From assembly GCA_964627195.1 (NCBI GenBank), contig CAZVJU010000008.1, positions 1 through 42,162 on the forward strand: DNA of 42,162 bases. The letters are read 5' to 3'. Source of the DNA: CAZVJU01 sp964627195. GTDB taxonomy: Bacteria; Patescibacteriota; Microgenomatia; UBA8517. Below the pieces are notes generated by a model. It searched no databases, had not been told where the DNA came from, and worked only from the letters and a program-made list of their open reading frames with translations. The number at the start of each line of letters is the position of its first letter. Position 1 is the first letter of the stretch. The position numbers and the translations under genes are program-made. This document shows, piece after piece, positions 1 through 7,033 of the stretch.

Positions 1-1501
1 GCCTTGCAAGAATTTCCTTGAGGATCAAGCCTGATATATTTTTTTCGCGATCTGAAAGTACATCCTCCGCGGAAATAAGTCTTTCCACCCATTTAACTCC
101 TGCATTTATCGAGAAAAGACAAACTTTGGCAATTGACATACTGTCAATTGTAATGCCCAAAGATGCCTTTTTGAGTCTGGCTCCATCACATTCCGGACAA
201 ACCTTTTCGCGCATATATTTTTCAATTTCAACCCTAATCCAATCTGATTCGGTGGAAGCGTGTCTTTTCTCAAGTTCGTTAACTACTCCGGTGAATGGTT
301 CATAAATATAGGTTAAGCGGCCGAATCTGTTTGTTCCCTCCACTTTGTATTCTTTGTCGTCTGTGCCGTACAAAAGGATATTAATTTTCTCGGCGCTCAG
401 ACTTTTAATCGGGGCTTTAGCATCAATACCGTGTTCTTGGCAGAGCGTAAGTATTAATCTTGCGTACCACGTGTCGTGTTCGAAAATATTTGCAAAAGGG
501 AGAATTCCACCTTCGGTAATTGAGATTTCGGGAGAGAGAATCCTCTCTCTATCTGCTTTTAAAATCCTGCCTATGCCGTTACATGTGGGACAGGCTCCGT
601 GAGGAGAGTTGAAAGAGAAGCTTCTCGGTTCAATTTCGGGCAAACTTACATTGTCGATCGGACACGCAAAAATCTCGGAAAAAAGATGGTCGGTAAAACT
701 TTTCGGGAACTCAGGCATTTCGAGGGAAGAATCAGTAATCGCACTTATAATTACCATGCCGTTTGAGAGAGACAAGGATGCTTCTATGGACTCTGAAAGG
801 CGGGTTTTCATATTCTCCTTAAATATCTTGTCATTTATATTTTTTGAACTGATAGAAATTTTATCCAGCACTGCTTCGATTGAGTGTTTGTTGGTTTTAA
901 TAAGAACAAAATCCTCGGCGGTTTCTTTTATTTGGCCATCCACCCTTGCATATCTAATTCCTTTAGCCTTGAGGTTATCGAAAAGTGATGAAAATTCGCC
1001 CTTTTTATCTACAATGATAGGAGACAGGATCATAAAACGAGCCACGCGATTTTCTTTAGCGGTATTTTCTATAAGCTCCTGCACATGGCCAACTATTTCA
1101 TCCAATGATTGACTTCTTATTTCCCTACCGCATATTGGACAGTGAGGGTGTCCTACGCGTGCAAATAAAAGTCGCAGGTAGTCGTAGATTTCAGTAATCG
1201 TTCCTACGGTTGAGCGTGGGTTTCTGGAAGTTGTCTTTTGGTCAATGGATATTGCAGGGGATAAGCCCTCTATCAAATCAACATCCGGCTTTTCCATAAT
1301 ACCCAAAAATTGGCGTGCGTAAGTTGACAAACTTTCGACGTAGCGGCGTTGGCCTTCCGCATAAATGGTGTCAAAAGCCATAGAGCTTTTACCGCTCCCG
1401 GAGACTCCCGTCAGGCAAACTAATTTGTTTTTGGGGATATCAAGATCAACATTTTTGAGATTATGTTGCCGTGCTCCCCGAATTTTAATGACATTGTCCA
1501 T
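1..1501 (-). CDS. uvrA: UvrA, excinuclease ABC subunit A (N-terminal part; 3' end outside window)
   Basis: This is the damage-recognition ATPase of nucleotide excision repair, which works with UvrB at DNA lesions. Translating the minus strand from the ATG at 1501 gives about 500 residues. They start MDNVIKIRGARQHNLKNVDL, followed by a Walker A (GVSGSGKSS), the UvrA-typical VESLSTYARQFL stretch, a CPIC pair, and the EPRSFSFNSPHGACPTCNG zinc-module segment. The first half of that zinc module reads ACPID, so its second cysteine is absent, as in a number of UvrA proteins. The gene runs off the left edge, so the second ATPase half and C-terminus are not seen. A CATAAT hexamer lies only 6 nt before the ATG and no Shine-Dalgarno is visible, suggesting a leaderless mRNA. 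uvrB lies nearby on the same strand, with a plus-strand gene between them. Confidence 0.96.
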   Translation of the reverse strand, partial: MDNVIKIRGARQHNLKNVDLDIPKNKLVCLTGVSGSGKSSMAFDTIYAEGQRRYVESLSTYARQFLGIMEKPDVDLIEGLSPAISIDQKTTSRNPRSTVGTITEIYDYLRLLFARVGHPHCPICGREIRSQSLDEIVGHVQELIENTAKENRVARFMILSPIIVDKKGEFSSLFDNLKAKGIRYARVDGQIKETAEDFVLIKTNKHSIEAVLDKISISSKNINDKIFKENMKTRLSESIEASLSLSNGMVIISAITDSSLEMPEFPKSFTDHLFSEIFACPIDNVSLPEIEPRSFSFNSPHGACPTCNGIGRILKADRERILSPEISITEGGILPFANIFEHDTWYARLILTLCQEHGIDAKAPIKSLSAEKINILLYGTDDKEYKVEGTNRFGRLTYIYEPFTGVVNELEKRHASTESDWIRVEIEKYMREKVCPECDGARLKKASLGITIDSMSIAKVCLFSINAGVKWVERLISAEDVLSDREKNISGLILKEILAR

Positions 1502-1507
1502 AGAGTG

Positions 1508-1513
1508 ATTATG
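1508..1513 (-). promoter_or_regulatory. Candidate -10 box of uvrA (leaderless start)
   Basis: CATAAT on the minus strand ends 6 nt before the uvrA ATG, so transcription would start at or next to the A of the ATG. No convincing -35 hexamer is seen at 17 nt. Confidence 0.45.
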
Positions 1514-1551
1514 CGATACCGGATTAACTGTAACGCTTAGTACCACGTAAA

Positions 1552-1564
1552 ATCCGCAGCGGAT
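1552..1564. repeat. 13-bp palindrome upstream of uvrA
   Basis: ATCCGC-A-GCGGAT is a perfect 6-bp dyad about 50 nt upstream of the uvrA start, in the 177-nt gap shared with the divergent pilin-like gene. It could be an operator or a small hairpin. No copy was found upstream of uvrB or lexA. Confidence 0.35.
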
Positions 1565-1664
1565 ACTCCGTAGCACTATCTAGTATATCAGATATCCTTA
1601 GTCGGGCAAGCTAGCTGCTTGGGAAAAAAGGCATGACTATATTTAGGAATTTTGAGAGATTTGG

Positions 1665-1670
1665 TATAAA
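1665..1670 (+). promoter_or_regulatory. Candidate -10 box of the pilin-like gene
   Basis: TATAAA (continuing as TATAAAAT) ends 8 nt before the ATG at 1679. With the usual 6-8 nt to the transcription start this makes the mRNA leaderless. No clear -35 box is seen. Confidence 0.5.
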
Positions 1671-1678
1671 ATACTAGT

Positions 1679-1999
1679 ATGCTATTCCAGGGACCGATTT
1701 TTATTTTACCCAGAGGCCAATTTACTCCGTTAGAGAATGTCAGTATTCAGGGCCTTATAAGTGCGGCCGTAAACATAATTTTGATTATCTCGGCCTTACT
1801 TTTTGTCTTCTCGTTACTCATGGGTGGAATTAAACTAATTCTTTCTGGCGGCAGGAGTGATAAGGTAGATGAAGCCAAAAGACAGCTTCTCAATGCTTTT
1901 GTAGGGGTAGTGATAGTCTTTGCCACTTGGGGCATCTTGTCATTTGCGAGTAGCTTTTTCGGAATAGATTTTACCCAGTTTGAAATACCCACCCTTTAA
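1679..1999 (+). CDS. Small two-helix membrane protein, T4SS-pilin / TrbC-VirB2-like
   Basis: The protein has 106 residues. It starts with a short hydrophobic lead, then two transmembrane helices (about residues 25-55 and 72-95) separated by a polar loop. The loop reads SGGRSDKVDEAKRQLLNA and is followed by VGVVIVFATWGI. This GG-x-x-x-K-V-x-x-A-K loop between two hydrophobic helices is the usual look of the small pilin-like proteins abundant in CPR genomes (T4SS_pilin, PF18895, from memory). These resemble VirB2/TrbC pilins. Family assignment is by pattern only, and no conjugation genes are in the window to support a secretion role. It sits alone between divergent uvrA and convergent uvrB, so it is probably monocistronic. 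The ATG at 1679 follows a -10 box by 8 nt. Confidence 0.75.
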   Translation: MLFQGPIFILPRGQFTPLENVSIQGLISAAVNIILIISALLFVFSLLMGGIKLILSGGRSDKVDEAKRQLLNAFVGVVIVFATWGILSFASSFFGIDFTQFEIPTL

Positions 2000-2010
2000 G
2001 CTAATTCAAG

Positions 2011-2036
2011 AAGTCCACGTCTTTAGCCGTGGATTT
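2011..2036. terminator. Hairpin between the convergent pilin-like gene and uvrB
   Basis: TCCACG and CGTGGA form a 6-bp stem around an 8-nt loop, extended by AAG/TTT pairs to about 9 bp with one G-U. It lies between the pilin-like stop and the uvrB stop. The T-rich flank is on the plus strand, so it would stop plus-strand transcription best. Confidence 0.55.
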
Positions 2037-4082
2037 CTATATCCCTTCAATTTCGCGTATCTTATCCCGGATTTCGGCTGCAAGCTCAAAATTCAAGTCC
2101 TCTGAAACAATTTTCATTTCCCTTCTGAGTTTTGCCACAAGTTTTTTCTTGTCCATTGGTGTTAGAGAGGTAACGTCGATTTCGGGTAATTGGGAAAAAG
2201 TTCTTACCTCTTTGTTGACTAATTTTTCGAACTCTGATTCCTCTTCTTTGTCAACCAGTCTTTCTCGAATAGGTTTTGAAATTGAACTCGGGGTTATCCC
2301 AAGTTTTTTATTCATGGCAACTTGAAATTTTCTTCGTCTTCCTATCTCATCCATGGCTCGGCGCATTGACCCTGTTATACTATCTGCGTAAAGGATTACT
2401 CTTCCTTCAGAGTGTCGTGCTGCACGGCCCATTGTTTGAATCAAAGATACCTCGCTCCTTAAAAAACCCTCCTTGTCGGCGTCCAATATTGCCACAAGGG
2501 CAACTTCGGGAAGATCTAGCCCTTCTCGCAAAAGATTTACGCCGATAATAACATCGTAAGTACCTCGTCTTAAATCATCTAAAATATCGCTTCGTTCAAG
2601 AGTAGCCACATCTGAGTGCAAATAGTGAACTTTCATATCGAAATCTTTGAGATATTGACTCAAATCTTCGGCAGTGCGTTTGGTTAGGGTGGTAACTAAG
2701 GTTCTTTGTTTCTTCTTAGCAACTTTTTTGATTTCTTCAATTACATCTTGTACTTCAGTTGTAACCGGCCGTATTTCTATTGCAGGATCAGGTATTCCAG
2801 TAGGTCTCAGGAGTTGCTCGACTATTCCACCGGAACTTTTAAAACCTTTAGCTGATTCTTTTGCCATACTTATTTCCCATTGGCTGGGAGTTGCGGAGGT
2901 AGCAATAAAATTTGGGATTCTTCTTACGAATTCGTCGAATTTTAAAGGCCGGTTATCAAATGCGGATGGAAGCCTGAAGCCATAATCAACCAAAGTTTGT
3001 TTTCTTGCTAGGTCTCCTGCGTACATACCACGAATTTGCGGAAAGCTCATGTGTGATTCATCGATAAAGACCAGCCAGTCGTTGCCGTAAGGTTCGCTGA
3101 AGTAATCAAGCAGGCTGTAAGGCGGGTCTCCCGGAGATCTGCCGTCAAAATAGCGTGAGTAGTTTTCGATGCCTTTGACGTAGCCTACTTCCTTTATCAT
3201 ATCCATATCGTATTTGACTCGTGTTTTGAGCCTGAAAGCCTCGAGCTCTTTGCCTTCTGATTTTAATTTTTTGATCGCTCTCTCCAGATCTTTGGCAATT
3301 TCATCGAAAGCGTCTGCATGCTCAGCCGGGTCCGTTATATTGTGTTTAGCAGGATAGAGAGTGAAATTAGTTACTTGCTTATTTGTGATTGAGCCGCTAA
3401 CAGGGTCAAAAAGGTCGATGGAGCGTATTTTGTCATTCCCGAGAGTAAGTCTTACCGCCTCGTCCTGATAGGCAGGGTAGATATCAATGGTTTCGCCCAG
3501 GACTCTAAAGCTACCTCGATGAAAACCGAAGTCTCCACGCTCATATTGCAGATCAATCAGTCTGTCTATCACTTGGTCTCTTTGGATTTTTATGCCCTCT
3601 GAGATCTCAAAGACAAAGTGTCCGTACTCACGCGGAGAACCAATGTTGTAGATACATGATACAGAAGCAACAACTATTGTGTCGGGGCGTGTTAGCAAAT
3701 TAGTTGTTGTAGCTAAGCGAAGTTTTTCAATTAATTCATTAATATCAGCGTCCTTTTCAATATAGGTATCAGTGCTCGGTATGTAAGCTTCCGGTTGGTA
3801 AAAGTCATAGTAGGACACAAAATAGCTAACGGCGTTTTCAGGAAAAAAATCTCTGAACTCCTGATACAGTTGGCCAGCCAACGTTTTGTTGTGCGAGATA
3901 ATTAAGGCCGGTTTTTGCAGGCGTTCTATGACATTTGCTATTGTGAAAGTTTTGCCGGAACCTGTTACACCCAGTAGAACTTGGTAGTTGATCTTGTCCT
4001 TGTGGCCCTTAACTAACAAGGCAATGGCGTTTTCCTGATCTGCGGTTGGTTTATATGATGATACCAGTTTAAATTTGGTCAT
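2037..4082 (-). CDS. uvrB: UvrB, excinuclease ABC subunit B
   Basis: This helicase-like subunit of UvrABC verifies damage, loads on DNA through a beta-hairpin and recruits UvrC. At 681 residues it has the normal family length. The Walker A motif is GVTGSGKT at 38-45, and the DNA-clamping beta-hairpin SYYDFYQPEAYIP starts near residue 90. A DEAD-like FIDESH follows, then SATPSQWE, the helicase motifs GVNLLREGLDLPEVALVAI and QTMGRAARH, and a C-terminal UVR segment ending in AAEIRDKIREIEG that pairs with UvrC. The ATG at 4082 follows a TAAAAT hexamer by 6 nt, again leaderless-looking. A 15-bp palindrome lies about 40 nt upstream. Confidence 0.98.
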   Translation of the reverse strand: MTKFKLVSSYKPTADQENAIALLVKGHKDKINYQVLLGVTGSGKTFTIANVIERLQKPALIISHNKTLAGQLYQEFRDFFPENAVSYFVSYYDFYQPEAYIPSTDTYIEKDADINELIEKLRLATTTNLLTRPDTIVVASVSCIYNIGSPREYGHFVFEISEGIKIQRDQVIDRLIDLQYERGDFGFHRGSFRVLGETIDIYPAYQDEAVRLTLGNDKIRSIDLFDPVSGSITNKQVTNFTLYPAKHNITDPAEHADAFDEIAKDLERAIKKLKSEGKELEAFRLKTRVKYDMDMIKEVGYVKGIENYSRYFDGRSPGDPPYSLLDYFSEPYGNDWLVFIDESHMSFPQIRGMYAGDLARKQTLVDYGFRLPSAFDNRPLKFDEFVRRIPNFIATSATPSQWEISMAKESAKGFKSSGGIVEQLLRPTGIPDPAIEIRPVTTEVQDVIEEIKKVAKKKQRTLVTTLTKRTAEDLSQYLKDFDMKVHYLHSDVATLERSDILDDLRRGTYDVIIGVNLLREGLDLPEVALVAILDADKEGFLRSEVSLIQTMGRAARHSEGRVILYADSITGSMRRAMDEIGRRRKFQVAMNKKLGITPSSISKPIRERLVDKEEESEFEKLVNKEVRTFSQLPEIDVTSLTPMDKKKLVAKLRREMKIVSEDLNFELAAEIRDKIREIEGI

Positions 4083-4088
4083 TTAAGT

Positions 4089-4094
4089 ATTTTA
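4089..4094 (-). promoter_or_regulatory. Candidate -10 box of uvrB (leaderless start)
   Basis: TAAAAT on the minus strand, directly preceded by TG, ends 6 nt before the uvrB ATG. The -35 region is not recognisable. Confidence 0.4.
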
Positions 4095-4119
4095 CATCAA
4101 TTTCTTTCTTTTGGCCTCG

Positions 4120-4134
4120 TACAAGTTTCTTGTA
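4120..4134. promoter_or_regulatory. 15-bp palindrome upstream of uvrB
   Basis: TACAAG-TTT-CTTGTA is a perfect 6-bp dyad with a 3-nt centre, about 40 nt upstream of the uvrB start in the region divergent with the VTT gene. It has the shape of a repressor operator and LexA is encoded nearby. However, the sequence is unlike known LexA boxes and is not repeated at lexA or uvrA, so its binder is unknown. Confidence 0.35.
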
Positions 4135-4230
4135 TCTGTTTACTGTTTGATCCTTGTACTAAAAAAATAGCTAACTACAATTTATATAACTGTCGCTTAT
4201 GTCCGAAAATATAAAAGTAGTAACACAAAA

Positions 4231-4905
4231 ATGAAGTCGATATTGGGTAAACATCATAAAACAATTTTGACGATAGTATTTGTTATCTTCACGATTTCTA
4301 TCGTTACTTATCTACTGCAAAAATACGGACTAGAAAAAACAATTGAAATTATTCAAGCACAGGGAGTAGGGGGTATGCTTGTTTATGTTGTTTATGTTTC
4401 ACTATCTGTAATTTTCAGTCCATTAAACTCTTTACTTGTTAAACCCGTAGCTCTCTTTGCTTATGGTTTTTGGATATCGGTGTTTCTTGCTTTTATCGGA
4501 AGTGTAATTGGAGGAACTTCAAACTACTACTTAGCAAAAATATTTGGAAGACCGTTAATAAGAAAACTTGCAGGGGCGGGCGTCCTGAAAAAGGTTGACG
4601 AATTTACAGATATTGTCGGATGGAAAGCCTTTCTACTTCTTCGCATAGTCGGTGTAAATTATTTCGATTATGTGTCTTACGCTGCGGGACTTACTAAAAT
4701 GGGGTTCACACAATTTGCATTAATTACTTATCCGATAGAATTTATTTGGAAGATAGCCGTTTTTTATATTATCAGTCGGGCAATTACTAACCATACGGCA
4801 AGTTTTATCACCTTGATGATATTTATTTATTTAGTTTCAATTTATAGTGGGTACTTTATTTGGAAGCAATATAGGAAGAGGAATAAAAATTATGATAGAT
4901 CTTGA
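4231..4905 (+). CDS. VTT-domain (TVP38/TMEM64, DedA-related) integral membrane protein
   Basis: The protein has 224 residues and several hydrophobic helices, the first at about 12-29. The core carries the VTT/DedA-like pattern: SPLNSLLVKPVALFAYGF, then GSVIGGTSNYYLAKIFGR, then LLLRIVGVNYFDYVSYAAGL. The glycine-rich G-x-x-x-G-x-x-x-x-Y-x-x-A-x-x-x-G-R segment is the family signature. Members are thought to move or scramble lipids across membranes; the substrate here is unknown. The stop overlaps the start of the next gene by 14 nt, so the two are translationally coupled. The cluster is transcribed away from uvrB. The ATG at 4231 lacks a Shine-Dalgarno; a TATAAA lies 15 nt before it. Confidence 0.8.
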   Translation: MKSILGKHHKTILTIVFVIFTISIVTYLLQKYGLEKTIEIIQAQGVGGMLVYVVYVSLSVIFSPLNSLLVKPVALFAYGFWISVFLAFIGSVIGGTSNYYLAKIFGRPLIRKLAGAGVLKKVDEFTDIVGWKAFLLLRIVGVNYFDYVSYAAGLTKMGFTQFALITYPIEFIWKIAVFYIISRAITNHTASFITLMIFIYLVSIYSGYFIWKQYRKRNKNYDRS

Positions 4906-5728
4906 CCATACATCAAAAAAAATTCAGGTTGGAAATAAATACATCCAAACTTACACTTTCGGAGAGGGAGAAAGAAGTATACTGGCACTAGCCAGCTTCC
5001 CCCACTCAGGACTATATTACCGCTGGTTATTATCTCATCAGGACTTATCAAAATTCCGCTTCATTGTATTTGATATTCCAGGCTGGATAGGTAAATCTAA
5101 TGGGTATAAAAATGGAGAAAAATGCTCTTTATTTGAGATAACTGATATCGCAGAAGCAGTATTCGCTCATTATTGTAAACCAACAGAAAAGGTGGGGTTA
5201 ATTGGATACTCATTTGGAGCTCCGTTAGCTATAAAGATAGCTTCAGATAACCCCGATATTATCGATAGGCTGGTTATTGTTTCAGCGATAGTAAATACTA
5301 CAGCTATTAGGCATAAATACAAAACAAGAACTGAAATTTGTAAAACACTGCATTTGGGCTGGCTTATTAAAAGACGCACGAGAAATATGTTTAAAAGGTA
5401 TAGTGAAGCTTTAGTAAATTCAGAAATTTCTGATTTCTTAACTGATTATGGAAACATGTTGGAAAAAACTGACGAACAGGTACTTCTTGATACTATTTAT
5501 GACATAATGCATATAGACTGGACACCTTATCTAGACAAAATAAAAAATAAAAAGGTATTAGTAGTTAATTCGACAAAGGAAGATAAACTTTTTCGAGAAC
5601 AGGCGCGCATAATTCGCCTTAAATTGAATCACGACATGTCAATGTACTTGGATGGTAATCATTCGGACTTTTTATTGAAACCTGATGACGATGTCTTAAA
5701 ACAAATTTTAGATTTTCTGGACTGTTAA
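4892..5728 (+). CDS. Alpha/beta-hydrolase fold protein
   Basis: The protein has 278 residues from the ATG at 4892. That start is preferred over an upstream in-frame GTG because AGGAAGAGG lies 10 nt upstream and the fold begins there. It has the alpha/beta-hydrolase layout: a small-residue strand (ILALASFPHSG), then FIVFDIPGWIGKS, and the nucleophile elbow GYSFGAP (serine in G-x-S-x-G). A late acid follows in VLVVNSTKEDK, and the catalytic histidine in LDGNHSDFLL. The substrate cannot be read from sequence; esterases, lipases and C-C hydrolases all share this plan. It lies between a VTT protein and a CDP-alcohol phosphotransferase-like membrane protein, so a lipid or lipid-linked ester is a reasonable guess. 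Confidence 0.8.
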   Translation: MIDLDHTSKKIQVGNKYIQTYTFGEGERSILALASFPHSGLYYRWLLSHQDLSKFRFIVFDIPGWIGKSNGYKNGEKCSLFEITDIAEAVFAHYCKPTEKVGLIGYSFGAPLAIKIASDNPDIIDRLVIVSAIVNTTAIRHKYKTRTEICKTLHLGWLIKRRTRNMFKRYSEALVNSEISDFLTDYGNMLEKTDEQVLLDTIYDIMHIDWTPYLDKIKNKKVLVVNSTKEDKLFREQARIIRLKLNHDMSMYLDGNHSDFLLKPDDDVLKQILDFLDC

Positions 5729-5735
5729 AAGATGT

Positions 5736-6299
5736 ATGAATAAAACAGTGGTCTTAATATTAATTTTTACGGTTAGACTTTTAGCAATATCTCTTTTATT
5801 CCTAGTAAATCCAATTACCGCCATAGTAATAAATATAATTACGGATTATGCAGATGGTCCTTTATACAAACACTACTTAAAAACTTCTGCACTCCGTGCA
5901 CAGTATTACGATAAAATCTTAGACTACCTTTATTATATCGGGCTCTTATTTTTAGCATTTAGTCATCTAACAACAGTTATCCCTTTGTTGCTTCTTCTTT
6001 TTGTTTACAGAACAATTGGTGAAGCTGTTTTTTATGCGACTGGTAATAAACGGGTTTTTGTATATTTCCCGAACTTTTTTGAATACTTTACGCTTGGATT
6101 TTTTATCCTTAAAGCTATAGATCCTGTTGTTATTACCACTTCATTAAATTGGATAGCAATTCTTTTTCTTGTTATTACTTGGTTTCGAGTGTGGAATGAG
6201 TCCTTTTTGCATAAAGATAATAAAACATTTTTCAAAGTTTTTTGGCTTCCACTTTTTCGGCGTTTAGGACTTGGATTCGCAAATAAAATATACGAATAA
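5736..6299 (+). CDS. Membrane protein, degenerate CDP-alcohol phosphatidyltransferase-like
   Basis: The protein has 187 residues with about five transmembrane helices. An early cytosolic segment reads DYADGPLYKHYLKTSALR and then AQYYDKILD. It keeps the D-x2-D-G start and D-x3-D end of the CDP-alcohol phosphotransferase motif. The A-R pair is lost and the invariant glycine three residues before the third aspartate is alanine. The membrane topology and motif position fit that family, whose members join CDP-diacylglycerol (or CDP-archaeol) to an alcohol in phospholipid synthesis. The altered motif means activity is uncertain. It starts 7 nt after the hydrolase stop in one operon. It may instead be an unrelated membrane protein with a chance match. 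Confidence 0.55.
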   Translation: MNKTVVLILIFTVRLLAISLLFLVNPITAIVINIITDYADGPLYKHYLKTSALRAQYYDKILDYLYYIGLLFLAFSHLTTVIPLLLLLFVYRTIGEAVFYATGNKRVFVYFPNFFEYFTLGFFILKAIDPVVITTSLNWIAILFLVITWFRVWNESFLHKDNKTFFKVFWLPLFRRLGLGFANKIYE

Positions 6300-6314
6300 A
6301 AAGAAAAATCGTTG

Positions 6315-6344
6315 ATAAAGTATGCTACCTATTTGATACTTTAT
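6315..6344. promoter_or_regulatory. 9-bp inverted repeat upstream of lexA
   Basis: ATAAAGTAT (6315-6323) and ATACTTTAT (6336-6344) are perfect inverted repeats around a 12-nt loop, ending 14 nt before the lexA -35 box. It may be an operator for autoregulation or the 3' hairpin of the upstream operon. No T-tract follows, so a terminator is less likely. Confidence 0.4.
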
Positions 6345-6358
6345 TGAAAAATTGGCTC

Positions 6359-6387
6359 TTGACACATTCGGGTAAAATTAGTATAAA
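6359..6387 (+). promoter_or_regulatory. lexA promoter (-35 and -10)
   Basis: TTGACA (6359-6364), a 17-nt spacer and TATAAA (6382-6387) form a near-consensus housekeeping promoter. Transcription would start near 6394, giving a leader of about 16 nt with a GAAAGG Shine-Dalgarno at 6396-6401. Confidence 0.75.
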
Positions 6388-6409
6388 TAAAATACGAAAG
6401 GTAAATGGA

Positions 6410-7033
6410 ATGGCACCCGTAATTTACAAAAGACAACAACAAATTTTAGACTTTATTAAGCAATATATCCAAAGAGGCGGCTCCGCCCCTACTTTACGGG
6501 AAATTGCCAAAGCAATCGGCGTCTCTTCTCTTGCGACAGTACACGAGCACTTGACTACTCTCGAAGCAAAGAAGCTTATCAGAAGGAGAGGCGGCAAAAA
6601 TCGGATAATTGAAATCACTTCCGCTGATGTTAACGTACTCATTAATCAGATAGAAGTTCCCATACTTGGTTTTATTGCAGCTGGTTCTCCGATCGAACCC
6701 TATACTGATCCTAATGCAATTATGGATGTGCCTAGTAGTTTTATTTCCGGCAAGAAAAGGACTTATGTTTTACAAGTTAAGGGTGAATCTATGATCGAGG
6801 AACAAATTAGAGACGGTGATTTTGTAGTAATTGAACAGGCAGATGATGCAAATAATGGTGATATTGTCGTGGCACTTTTAGATAACGGCATGGCAACACT
6901 TAAGCGTTTTTTTAAGGAAGCAACAAGAATCCGACTGGAGCCTGCTAATGCAAAAATGAGCCCGATCTTTGTTAAAAATGTTCGAATTCAAGGTAAAGTT
7001 GTTGGTTTAATAAGAAAGTACTACAAAAATTAA
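6410..7033 (+). CDS. lexA: LexA, SOS-response repressor and self-cleaving protease
   Basis: LexA binds operators of DNA-damage genes and cleaves itself when RecA filaments form. From the ATG at 6410 it has 207 residues, the standard length. Upstream in-frame starts are rejected because the promoter and GAAAGG ribosome site lie between them and 6410. The N-terminal winged helix-turn-helix (APTLREIAKAIGVSSLATVHEHL, cited as two halves APTLREIAKAIG and SSLATVHEHL) is followed by the S24 latent protease domain. The cleavage site is A91-G92 (FIAAGSP), the nucleophile S127 in VKGESM and the general base K165 in MATLKRFF. Its stop codon overlaps the gpmI stop on the other strand by 4 nt. Confidence 0.96.
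   Translation: MAPVIYKRQQQILDFIKQYIQRGGSAPTLREIAKAIGVSSLATVHEHLTTLEAKKLIRRRGGKNRIIEITSADVNVLINQIEVPILGFIAAGSPIEPYTDPNAIMDVPSSFISGKKRTYVLQVKGESMIEEQIRDGDFVVIEQADDANNGDIVVALLDNGMATLKRFFKEATRIRLEPANAKMSPIFVKNVRIQGKVVGLIRKYYKN

Noticed and set aside
640..720. Missing zinc-finger cysteine in UvrA (CPID instead of CPxC)
   Set aside because: Loss of this cysteine in the first zinc module is seen in other bacterial UvrA proteins, so it is not novel.
1508..6344. A shared SOS box at uvrA, uvrB and lexA
   Set aside because: Each has a dyad nearby (ATCCGCAGCGGAT, TACAAGTTTCTTGTA, ATAAAGTAT/ATACTTTAT), but the three sequences have nothing in common and differ in position, so no LexA operator can be claimed.
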